Part shown: positions 32,870-42,879 of the stretch, in pieces
Numbering within the stretch: position 1 is the first letter of the stretch
Layout of the letters: every line of letters begins with the position of its first letter
DNA from: Volutella citrinella
Taxonomy: Eukaryota; Ascomycota; Sordariomycetes; Hypocreales; Nectriaceae
Direction of reading: 5' to 3'
DNA length: 64,000 nucleotides
Assembly (NCBI GenBank): GCA_034401135.1
Contig: JAWZSP010000009.1
Location: 2,294,001 to 2,358,000 of the forward strand
Made by a program: the position numbers and the translations under genes
The notes under the pieces: model-generated
Told to the model about the DNA's origin: nothing
The model's database searches: none
Seen by the model: only the letters and a program-made list of their open reading frames with translations

Positions 32870-34541
32870 ATGTGGTCTCCTCAGTTTCTTTCCACCCTTC
32901 TCCTGGTAGGCTCTACCGCTGCCAGCGCCCATAGGTTTGGCCACCGGGATGTATTCATTACAGACGGCGTCAGAACCGCTTGCGAGCAGCTCAGTAACAT
33001 CGCGTCCGATCTGACCCTCTTCCCCAACTCCAGCGCGTACGAGACTCAGCGCATCAATGTTTGGGATCAGCGGGCGAATCTGCACCCTGCCTGCATCTAC
33101 ATGCCAACTACTGCCGACGAGGTTGCGAAAGCGGTTGAGATTTTCCATGCAAACAGGGCTGCTTTTGCCGTCAAGGGCGGAGGCCACATGAACGTGAGTA
33201 CCACACCCAAGTCCCCTTTGGTCATTTATTCACAAACCATGGATGATATCAGTACCCTGGTTCCAACACGATTGACGATGGCATCTTGGTGGCGCTCAAC
33301 AAGCTCAATGATCGCAAGGTCAACCTTGACGAGAACAGCATCGAGGTTGGACCTGGCAACAAGTGGGTAGACGTGTACACTGCATTGGCCCCGCACGGCA
33401 AGTATGCCATCGGCGGTCGTCTCAAGTCTATCGGCGTCCCTGGACTCACCTTGATTGGTGGTGTCAGCTACTTCCTCAACAAGTATGGCTTCACCATGGA
33501 CAACATCCTCAGCTACGACATTGTCCTTGGAAATGGCACCCAGGTTGTCGCCAACAGCACCTCCAACAGCGACCTGTTCTGGGCACTCAAGGGCGGCGGC
33601 AGCAACTTTGGCATTGTCACCAAGTTTGTCATGAAGACGTACAACATCCCTCTCGCCACTAGCACCATGCAGGTCTTCAGCCAAGATTCCACACAGGACT
33701 TTATCAAGGCCGCATGCGACATGGCACTCTTCGATGATGGGAGCGTCGCAGCCGGGGCCGTCATCAACATAAACTACAACACCACCACGAAGGAGGCGGT
33801 TCCTCAAGTCTTCGGCCTACAAGAGACCACGGAGTCACCGCCCTCGCGCTTTGCCAACTTTACCGCCATTCCCAACGCTACGATTCGCATGCATAACGTC
33901 ACAACACCGATTGACTGGCACTCCAAGCTGGATAGCCCCAATCAAATGTTCCGGTATGACAGCTCCCTCAAGCGCATATTGCATCTCAGCTAATTTCTTG
34001 TCTAGCGTCCAGTTCGGCCACCACACCATCAAGCCCGATGCCGACCGCCTTTACGAGATCTACCAGGCCTGGGTCGACGCCATCCAGGACGTTCTGGATG
34101 TCCAAGGCCTTCGACCTACTTTTATCCTCAATTTGCATCCCAAGTCTGCTTCGACCGTCGCCAAGACTAACGGTATTGGTAACACCTTTGGCTTCGACGA
34201 TGATCAGTCATATATCTGTACGTGGCTTCCCATCTTTGACTTGGAAAATGAGACTAACTTGACCTCCAGGGTGGCAATTCACTACTTCTTGGGCGCGCGC
34301 TGAAGACGACCTAAGAATGACGGCCTGGCACGAATCTCTGCTGGCCAGACACCACGGTATCAACAAGGCCAAGGGTCTTGCTACCGATTTCATCTACATG
34401 GGCGATGCTGGGGAGTTTCAGAAGCCCTTTTCTGCATACCCTGCTGCCCATGTCCAGAAGATGAGGGAGGTCAGAGATAAGTATGACACCGACTTGACAT
34501 TTACCAGGCTTAACTGGGGTGGATTCAAGCTTGGTTATTAG
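32870..34541 (+). CDS. Secreted FAD-linked oxidoreductase, berberine-bridge-enzyme type
   Basis: Four exons (32870-33193, 33253-33953, 34006-34217, 34270-34541) give 502 residues. A signal peptide (MWSPQFLSTLLLVGSTAASA) is followed by the FAD-binding PCMH domain: CIYMPTTADEVAKAV, FAVKGGGHMN, IGGVSYFLNKYGFTMDNIL, WALKGGGSNFGIVT. The C-terminal BBE-type segment ends NWGGFKLGY. His106 of the GGGH motif is the expected covalent FAD attachment site. The Cys of bicovalent members is absent from the corresponding loop (RLKSIGVPGLT), so mono-covalent FAD is predicted. Members oxidise sugars, alcohols or alkaloids with O2; the substrate here is unknown. Many NxT/S sites support secretion. Confidence 0.92.
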
Positions 34542-35488
34542 AATTTGTCTGCCTACAGTTGAAAATACCTTAGATTTCTTGATCCATTTCTATAGCTTTC
34601 ACTCAACACAACACCTAATGCCGTTGCACCAGACTTGTTTCCCGTGCACACTTTTCAGGAGCATGTTAATCTGAACTCGAAGTCCACTCAGTTGAGTCAG
34701 TTCTCAATCATGTGAGACGAGCAATCCACTTCGCACCGGCGTCAGAGCGAAAGAGGGAGTCTATCCGAACTATAAGTGAGCCCCGCTCCGAACTTCCTAG
34801 AAACCGTTTTTATGATTCGACCCTGGCAACTAGTGGAATGGAATCTTGTACGAATTTCCTCTTTCTGAGATTAAGTTCCAAGTGGGACACACCAACGCTC
34901 GGTCCTGGGACGTTTGTAGTGGGTCAGCCGTCGACATGTCCTTACCGTGCACAGATAATTGAAGCATGGTACAGGTCCCAACAGAGACTGGCACGGTTTA
35001 AGCCACTCATATCTTCTTTCCAGTCCGTTTGGCTGGTTGCCTGGGCAGTTTCCGATGTGTTTGCGACATCGATTCGGCGTTTCGTGAAGGGTGGGCTATG
35101 ACCGTTTGTGTCGAGCTCAGGCACCAGAAAGGACCGTGCTGCGCCCCTTGAATGGGTCACTATGAGGCACTCGGCTATTCAATCTTGTTGGGTGATTCGT
35201 AATCGACTGAGCACGTTCTGCCCAGCCAAGTTGGTCAATTAAGCCGGCGTCACCCACGTGCTGATCATCGGGATACAAGGAGTGGATCTTTTACAAACTG
35301 TGTTTAAATTACGAGTGTCATGATACATACCCACATATAGCTTGTACGAAATGTAGCAGTTCATTTACAAATATGGCCATCTCACCCGCCTGTGAATAAC
35401 AACAGGGCACATCACATTAAGACGTTGTCATAGGGATCCTATACGTCTTGGCCCTGACAACTCTCAACCTCTCATTGCAAAACTCAAT
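34542..35488. other. Intergenic region, no feature seen
   Basis: About 950 bp between tandem plus-strand genes. The open frames (for example 34712-35101) have no motifs. Confidence 0.45.
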
Positions 35489-36139
35489 ATGCTACGGATG
35501 ATGTGGCATCTGTTATTCGCAGCTCCCCTGCTGCTGGCGAATCCCGGAGCAGCCAACCCCCTAGTTACCAACGACACCGCTCCCATAAGCGAAGCCAACG
35601 ATGTTCGCTTGAACATCACAGCCATAACGACCAATGCTAGCCGCTCAACGGTTTTCGAGTGTTGGGCCGTCGAGCCACCCATAAAGTTTACAAACCAAAA
35701 GGGTATCGGTGGCTTTGGTGTCACATTCGGGGACATTCAGCAAATGACCTACACGGTGGCTCCCCCCAACTTTGAGGGTGGCCTACACCATGCCCCTAGC
35801 AAGCAGTTTGTGCTTCTGCACGGATTGAGAAAAGGAAACAGACTGACTTGGTATTTTAGATGGATCTTTGTGCTGTCCGGCTGGGGAAAGGTCAGCTTGC
35901 CCGATGACCCAGAGGCCGTCTACTACCCCAAGGCAGGCAGCAGCGGTTTGCTGTTTGTTGAGGACACGCCCGAACTCAGCGACAAGGGCCATTTCTCTGA
36001 TTACCCTTCTGAAGAGCAGATGGTGATAGTTCAGATTCCCACAAAAGACAACAAGACGCCTAACCACAGGGTTCTCCATGCTGGGCCTTGTAATAATACT
36101 GACTATGCGGGACTAAGGACTATGGCGTACGGTATATAG
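35489..36139 (+). CDS. Small secreted protein, cupin-like fold possible, unknown function
   Basis: Single exon, 216 residues, with a signal peptide (MLRMMWHLLFAAPLLLANPG, then AANP). The mature part has ECWAVEPPIKF, FGDIQQMTYTVAPPNFEGGLH, WIFVLSGWGKVSLPDD, GLLFVEDTPELSDKGH and YPSEEQMVIVQIP. The order (strand, GG-L-H, short turn, LSG-G-K-V-LPDD, GLL-EDT, GH-S-YP) recalls small fungal secreted proteins with a cupin-like beta barrel. This is a pattern judgement, not a named family. A charged insertion (HGLRKGNRLTWYFR) sits where relatives would be shorter and may be an unspliced segment; no in-frame intron could be found there. It is convergent with the MFS gene, 42 bp apart. Confidence 0.7.
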   Translation: MLRMMWHLLFAAPLLLANPGAANPLVTNDTAPISEANDVRLNITAITTNASRSTVFECWAVEPPIKFTNQKGIGGFGVTFGDIQQMTYTVAPPNFEGGLHHAPSKQFVLLHGLRKGNRLTWYFRWIFVLSGWGKVSLPDDPEAVYYPKAGSSGLLFVEDTPELSDKGHFSDYPSEEQMVIVQIPTKDNKTPNHRVLHAGPCNNTDYAGLRTMAYGI

Positions 36140-36181
36140 GCGAGATCGGCCATGGCAAATTGAGGCATAGGGTCGCGCTCA

Positions 36182-38205
36182 TCACACAACCACCTTTGGC
36201 TTCTTCTGGAAATCGGCGTCAATGTCAACATCGTTGTAAACCACTTCATCCCGTTTAGCCGCTTCCATTCGAACCTTCTTCAGATGCCTCGTCTGTCGCT
36301 CAGTCTCCCGCGTGAGCCACCAGGTCCAAACAGTAGCAAGGATGCAAACCCCGCTCATTCCCATTGCTACACCAAAAGATGTCGTGTATCGAGGCGCAAA
36401 GCGAGAGCGGAAGATTTGTGGCCCAATTATGGTGCCAATCTGGCCTAGAGAGTTGGAAAAGGCAATGGCAAATGCTGATCCAGTAGCCTTGGCTGTTGTC
36501 TGAAGTCGCCATGGCCACATGGTTGAGAACCAAGCCAACGAAGCAGACGCAGCAATAATCGTAGCAGCGTAGACGCCTCCGATGTTGGGGTACGTGTATA
36601 GAACCGCGTAACATGCGAGGGTGGTGACCATATATACGAGTGCGACCAGAGGGTATGGCACTCCCTTCTTATCAGTCAGGTAGCTGCTGATGAAGATGAG
36701 GATCATTGGCAGAACCGCAGAGGGAATCGTGAGCAACTGGCTTTCGGCGATGGATCTAGAAGAGAAGATTGAGCGCCCATGTCATGACTTGTATGAAGGA
36801 GGCATCACTCACGTCAGTCCTAGATCTGCTACGATCGTAGGCAAATAGAACGAAAGACCCGAGCTGCCGATGGTCTTGGTCGCCCAAACCAACGTGAACC
36901 ACCACAGACGCTGGTCCTTGAGGCTTTCCACGATTTCACTGACATTGAAATTGCCTTCGTCGGAGCGGGGAGAATTGGCAGGAAGTCGAGCCTGGAGGAA
37001 TCTCTTTTCCTTATCGGTGAGCCATGTGGCCTGCTCGGGAACTTGATGTTGAGTACCGTCAGCAGTCCGTTGCGTCAGTTGAAGGAATGAAACGTCTTAC
37101 AGTCTGGGAAGATCCACCAGAGCGAGACCCCAAAGGCAATTGTAATTATGCCCTCGACCAAGAAGAACCTACGGTTTCATGTTAGCCCTAGCACATGGAT
37201 GAGGAGGGGTGCATCTTACCACTGCCAGCCGGATAAGCCGTATCGTCCGGAGATGCTATCAAATGCAAATGCTAGTACAGCACTAACAATGTTTGCAAAG
37301 AATTCGAAGGAATCTGATGGCGTGTTAAAAACGCTACTGCCACAATCTGTGCACTAATAGTCGCTTACAGAAGATCAACAGCCGGATCGTCATCTCGTCA
37401 GCTCGATACCAGTATGTCAGTTGCAGAATGATTCCAGGGAACATCCCAGCCTCGCACTATGCAGCATCAGTAACGACTCCAACGCTGTCGCTGGCTTTCT
37501 TACCAGGCCAAGGAAGAAGCGAGCAACATAGAGTCCTTCCTTGGACGTGACAGCAGCATGGCATGCCAGAGTGATACCCCAAGTCACCTAGACAAGTCTT
37601 TTAGTACACTAATGTATGTCTTCTTGACTTCTGATTACTTACCATGATTCTTGACTGGAACCTAGACGGGAGCATCTTCTTCATGATTAGGCTGGACGGT
37701 ATCTCGAATACGATGAAAGGAATCTAACTGCTGCTTTAGAGCCAATCCTCAGAATTTACCCGCGGATAAACTTACAAAATACACCGTGCTGACCCAGTTG
37801 TAGTCATCACCAGTCATTTTGAGTTGCTTCATGATGTTTCGAGGTGTTCCGCGATTCATGATGCGAGCATTCGCCGCCTTTACAGAGTCAGGCCGTCAGT
37901 ACCATACAATGGGATTGGCAACATTGAAGGCTGCTTCGACTCACATTGTTCGCATCGACATTCTTGACCAAAAAGATGCAAGCACACAATATCATTAGCC
38001 TCCAGTCCACCCGCCGCAAGAGCTTCTTCTCTTCCTCGGCGGACAGAAGGCTACGATCCTTCATTCGCTGGTGGTCATATCCGGAGATTTCAGTCGGGCC
38101 GTCGCTGTCAATTTGGGCATTCCTCGGCTGGATGTGCAAGCCATCTTGTACAACAACCTGACTTGGCTGGACCGGGCCTATCTTTTCCGTTGGGTCGGAT
38201 GCCAT
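36182..38205 (-). CDS. MFS permease, Dal5/allantoate-permease (anion:cation symporter) type
   Basis: Nine exons: 37945-38205, 37776-37877, 37643-37723, 37504-37587, 37369-37456, 37220-37313, 37101-37168, 36813-37041 and 36182-36755. They give 526 residues, all GT-AG and in phase. ACS-family features are LLRRVDWRLMILCACIF, NRGTPRNIMKQL, DYNWVSTVYFIPFIVFEIPS, RFFLGLCEAGMFPGIILQL (motif region), GWQWFFLVEGIITI and the twelve membrane segments. Fungal members take up allantoate, ureidosuccinate, vitamins (nicotinate, biotin precursors, pantothenate) or carboxylates. Substrate is not predictable from sequence by eye. Start 38205 (MASDPTEK) is preferred over an in-frame ATG 51 bp upstream because the usual short polar tail begins there. 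Confidence 0.9.
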
Positions 38206-39903
38206 GGTGAAGGAGGCGACCGGTGAAGGAAGCCAGATGCAGATTGTGTGAAGCAACCATCGGGGCCGTCAGGTGCAGAAGAAACCGCAGCTTGGTCATA
38301 TACTACTTCTTCCGAATGTCGTCTGGCTGAATTTTCGGGATATCGGCTTTAAGAGGCCCCCGTGGCAAAGAGCATGTCCTTCTTTTCTCCTAGTCAGACC
38401 GCAACGATGATCTTGACCCCCCACGTACACAACCGGGGAGTGGGCAACACATGCGTGAACCCATGGCGGCACGCCTGTTTTGGGCTTATTCATCTAATGC
38501 AGAACGAAGACAATTCCTGGAAGAAAATATGTGCTCAACCCACAGACGCTAGCTTGCGTGAAAAACCTCGCAGTTAGTACCGCTCCTTTTGCCCCTGCGA
38601 AATGTACTAGGACGTAATTATCAGATTATGCCCTTGCCGTATTCTCAGCGAGGTTTTAACCCGTTTCATCAAACTTCGGCCCAAATAGGTAGCGTCAGAG
38701 AAATTTGACCATGGCACACCCCGGGATTCCGAGTGGAAGAGGCGTAGCACGGCTGGACGTACTCTCCACTTGCATGGCGGAGAAAGTGCTAAGGTCACCT
38801 CCGTATTGCTTATTGGTACGCATGAATGGTCTATTTCAGTCCCATTCCCATCTACTACGACATGGGGTAGCGCCCTCTCTGAACAGCCAAGCCGGAACAC
38901 GGAGACGTAGCGAGGGCGAACCTTGATGGGTAGTTCTATTTCGGGTTTGGCTTCCTTGATTGATAAGATACATCTGATTGATATGATGGAACGATTCCAC
39001 CCGAGTAGCGGGGCAGGGTTCGTTAGTGATGTATGCTTAATGGCAACCTTGCAGGGTTCCGTCGCCACCCTCCATATCCCCTCCTCTCTCGAATAACCTT
39101 TCATGTCATCGGCTGGAAGCAGAATCAGGCTTCCAATGAAGTTGGCCAAAAACGCCGTGTGTAGTGTGTCAATAGCAGTAGAGGCTCTATGTCAATCACC
39201 GACTCATCGGCATCCATCAGACACAGAGCAGCCTCGAAGTCATCGCAGGTTACCTTCGTTCTCCAGTCATCCACCGCCGTCACCCCGTGTCTAGTACCCC
39301 CTGGCTGCCCCGTTTAATTCAAGCATTGTTCAAGCTTCGATCGACAGCATCCTGACCACTACGGGTGCCTAGTGCATGTTGCATTGTTGCTACAGTCGGC
39401 GCTATCGGAAATGGCCCCATCCCACCGAGCAGTGTCAGAACGATTGCCAAGACTAGACCTAAAGTGGAAACATTTTACTAATTTGATGACATCTGCGAGT
39501 CCTTATTCCCGGCAGCCCTTGGGGGTTGAATTCTGTTCAACCAGGCCAGAGAAATGTTACATTTGGCAATCCTCGTCAACGGCGGCTGTCCCGTTGCCTA
39601 GGCCTTGAGACCGGACTCATCCCCTTACCGGCATCTTTTTGTCGTTGAACAGTGGCGAAGGTAACAGCTTCTAAATTGTAGTCCACTTGAGATGTGAGTC
39701 GGGATTTACGAGAACCCTCAACCTCGCTTGTCCACGGATGTGACTTTTTACTTGGTAGTGACGAAGTAACGACGATCCCCAGTTAGTTAGGGTTACACCC
39801 CGCTGCAGTCATCATCTAGCTCAAAACGAGTCGATACATACTCGGTACTCCGACCCGCGTGACCACTTCAGTGACCCCCCTTGTACTTGGGAGAGTTGCA
39901 CTT
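38206..39903. other. Intergenic region upstream of the Dal5-type permease
   Basis: 1.7 kb with no supported gene; the open frames are short and motif-free. TGATAAGA near 38961 matches the GATA-factor (AreA-type) core HGATAR. It lies about 750 bp upstream of the permease start and is only suggestive of nitrogen control. Confidence 0.4.
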
Positions 39904-41714
39904 CTATCGCCCTCCTTGGAGATTCCTAGGTCCTGTTGGCCCCTCTTCCAGTCCGTTTACCCTCGGCTTGTCATCACGCCAGCGCCAGTGAGGGTACATG
40001 TATGAGGTGCTGAATCCCCCCGCTTCGAAGATGTCTCCCGCATGCTGCATTTGACTCGGAGTTAGTTCGATTCGGAGATTACAGGTTGGGGGGACAGACT
40101 TTTCCAAGGACCGGCAAGAACTTGGCCCCATGTCCGCTGCCACCAGTGCATACGAATACTGATCGGTTAGCGTACATGGGGACATAATCAATCTAGGAGG
40201 GTGGGACTTGGTTAGCATTGGCTCCCTCCGTCAAGAGCAGGGATGAATACCAAGAATGAATTATCAAGGGTGTCCGTGTACCAGCAAAGCTTGGTGGAAT
40301 AAAAGGGCCTTTCTGCAAACTCGGGTAGAAAGATGGATACGAATTGCCGGATAGCGTCAACGGCGGCCTCAGGAAGCGCCTCGCACTGGCTTTGCGGAAG
40401 TGGAACAGACCACTGACCGTGTTGCATGAAGGCAGTCCCTGGTGGTGCGGGGACAAAATTGGTGACCTACAAACAAGTTGTGATTAGCAGTCCTCGCCAA
40501 CGGATGACTGACTGCTCACCTTCATGCCTCGATAGCCAATCTTGATCAGCCCATGTTCGGTCCTGGGAAACACGTACACACTGCCCGTGTCCTTGCCATG
40601 CTGGTTTCGTGGGGCGCTCTTCCACGTCAAGACTGGGAAATTTTCTGGGGCGTACTTGTCCCACATATGCTGTTCCGTCTCCTCGATTTTGAAGGTGGCT
40701 ATACTGCCTGCGGATGATTCCAAATGGTAGGATAGTTCAGGCAAGACCTGAGTCGAGAATGATCCAGCTGCTCGGCAAAATTGTTAGAAATAGGCCCTGA
40801 CAGAATGTGACAGTACTTACCAGCGATGACGATGGTATCACTCTTGTGAAGTACACCATCGGCCGTCTTGACACCAATAGCTCGGCGTGCACCTTGATCA
40901 ATTGCGTTCTTCAAGTCTGTCTGGAATACCAAAGAATCGCATCGTCCCTTTGAGCCTCCGAATATAAACTTGACGCCCTGGGATGAAGCCTCGTCTAGGA
41001 GATGGGAGCAAGCTTGACTCGACCGCACAAAGCCAGACAACGAATCTAGCACCGCCTCGAACGATTTATCGTCTTCATTCGGGATGCCAAAATCCAGTAG
41101 CTTGGCTTCCCATCCGAGATCCGTGGCACGATGGCGGTCGTCTGTGGCGCTTTTCACAAACTGAGTTTGCCGAAGCCCGTCCCTTTCCATGCTGGCAAGC
41201 GTTTCCTTCTCCAACAATCCCATTTCGTCAGACGGCTGGACTCGGAGCATACCGCACGCAACAAACAGGTCCATTCCGTAATCTTGGTTCATCTTGAGCC
41301 ATTGCTCGCGGCTCTCGAGGGCCAGCCGCTGGTAATGGATCTTGGTTCCATATGACGGTCGCATCTGTTACTGTGTAGTTAGTGACACGAAGATGATTCT
41401 AGGGTGTTCTTGGTGTGGTGCGCACAATTTTGTTGTGGTCCACTGACGCTGCTTGACCATTGCCAGGATGATCGGGATCGTATCGAGATTGACCATAGTC
41501 GCATTGCTCAAGGACGGTAACGTCATAGCCTACTTTGTGATGAGAGCGCCTGATTGTTCTAGGAGTCGCGATGTGTCCCTACCTTTTGACCGCAAATTTA
41601 GAGCCAAGGAGAGTCCAAATATCCCAGCTGGATGATAAACTTAGAGACCATGACCTGCCCTGGGGAGATGCCTTACCAACCACCAATGACAATCACAGTG
41701 CCTGGTTGCGACAT
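39904..41714 (-). CDS. FAD-dependent amine oxidase, sarcosine/fructosyl-amino-acid oxidase type (DAO fold)
   Basis: Eight exons: 41681-41714, 41583-41627, 41426-41529, 40821-41364, 40520-40767, 40251-40466, 40100-40192 and 39904-40044. They give 474 residues. The Rossmann loop GAGIFG (about 11-16) is assembled across the first intron, followed by YDVTVLEQ (FAD ribose acid). SVDHNKIMRPSYG matches the family's SxxxxRxxR-like flavin loop, then [22 protein letters not shown] holds Cys386, the site of covalent FAD linkage in monomeric sarcosine oxidase and fructosyl amine oxidases. [17 protein letters not shown] is the C-terminal FAD loop. The reaction is O2-dependent oxidation of a secondary amine such as sarcosine, pipecolate or Amadori compounds; the exact substrate is open. 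The first donor is weak (GTTGGT). Confidence 0.87.
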
Positions 41715-42070
41715 TGTGTATGTTTCGTGAACTAGGGCTCTGATGCTGGCCGTGGGATGGTGTAAGATGCTCTCGCGCCAAAAAGGGGTGTCGCTGGGTC
41801 ATTCATAAGAAAGCAGGCTAAGCAGCTCGTGCCAGTGAACAACGGCCCCGCTCATCAATCATGGTGGATGTAACACAGAACGCCCCAACAAGCGCTAGCT
41901 ACTTGCATCGTCCCACACCGACCTTGATGGTTTTCGTACGGGTCACGGAACCGGAGGTTTGAGGGACCATCGCCCCGCATTCTGTTTCATCTCCATCTAG
42001 TCAGGCATCTGTTGACGAAAACAAGGTGGACAAGCAAAAAAAGAGATTGGCTGGCGTCGTGAAGACGTGT
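41715..42070. other. Short intergenic region, amine oxidase promoter
   Basis: 355 bp between the oxidase start and the tRNA. No specific element recognised. Confidence 0.4.
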
Positions 42071-42167
42071 TGCTCCCGGCAGGGCTTGAACCTGCGGCCT
42101 CCGCATCACCAACACTTGAGAGATGAAAGTATTAGTACGAAGCTCTAACCAACTGAGCTACGGAAGC
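42071..42167 (-). tRNA. tRNA-Ile with a 23-nt intron
   Basis: The minus strand folds as a full cloverleaf. The acceptor GCTTCCG pairs with CGGGAGC (one G-U), and the discriminator is A. The D-arm is GCTC/GAGC with AGTTGGTTA in the loop. The anticodon stem is TCGTA/TGCGG, and the T-arm is GCAGG-TTCAAGC-CCTGC. The loop CTAATA is interrupted after position 37 by an intron at 42107-42129, the canonical place. The anticodon reads AAT, which decodes Ile (via inosine); the body resembles the fungal Ile(UAU) species, also Ile. The mature length is 74 without CCA. A and B boxes are present. Confidence 0.9.
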
Positions 42168-42879
42168 CAACCAATTACGTAATCTTGGATGCATGACCGA
42201 GCTCGCTACAGTCTATAAGAAGCAAATGAGATCGGTTGTGTGAGTGTTTTCTCTATAAAGCGATGGCAGCTGTTAAAAGACAAATTTGCGACGTTTTGGT
42301 ACTGTTGAAGTATATAACAGGGTTTGATGCGATTTTCATCGTCTGAAATTTATGACAATGGAGAAATCAACAGTCGGTTGGATGATAACCTTGTGCATCG
42401 TCCCCAAGGTTGATCGATCTCACTGACTGACCCTCGGTATCCTCTGATCTTCACACCTTGTTTTTTTTATCCTAGGGGCTGTCACCCCAAAATTTTCTCC
42501 CAACCCCAGCCCTTCGGCTAGCAACAAGACATTGTTGCGTTATCGACGTGTTGAACGGAGAAATATTTCAACAAAAGGTTCTGATTACCCTAGACAAAAG
42601 CTTGAGTGTCTCCATGTAGTCCGCCCCTCTGCTGGGCTACAGACCAGGCTGTAACAGCAGAGTCAGCTCAACATTCGGTACCAATTTGTAAATTACAAAG
42701 TGCAATGCACGTCGCATACACGCCCCCTCTACGTGGCTAAACGAGGCGGATTAACCCTAACACCGCCCGTCAGGCTGCCAAGCCACCTCGGTTGGGCACA
42801 GAATTTCGAGCCGCATTCCTTTTCTCTCCTTTCCACTTGTCCAAGGCCTCACCGACCATTGTACTACCCTTTACCAGCC
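42168..42879. other. Intergenic region, promoter of the STAND-N/ankyrin gene
   Basis: About 710 bp. A run of T (near 42461) follows the tRNA on its upstream side and is not its terminator. An in-frame ATG at 42700 exists, but the conserved N-terminus starts at 42880. Nothing else is seen. Confidence 0.45.
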
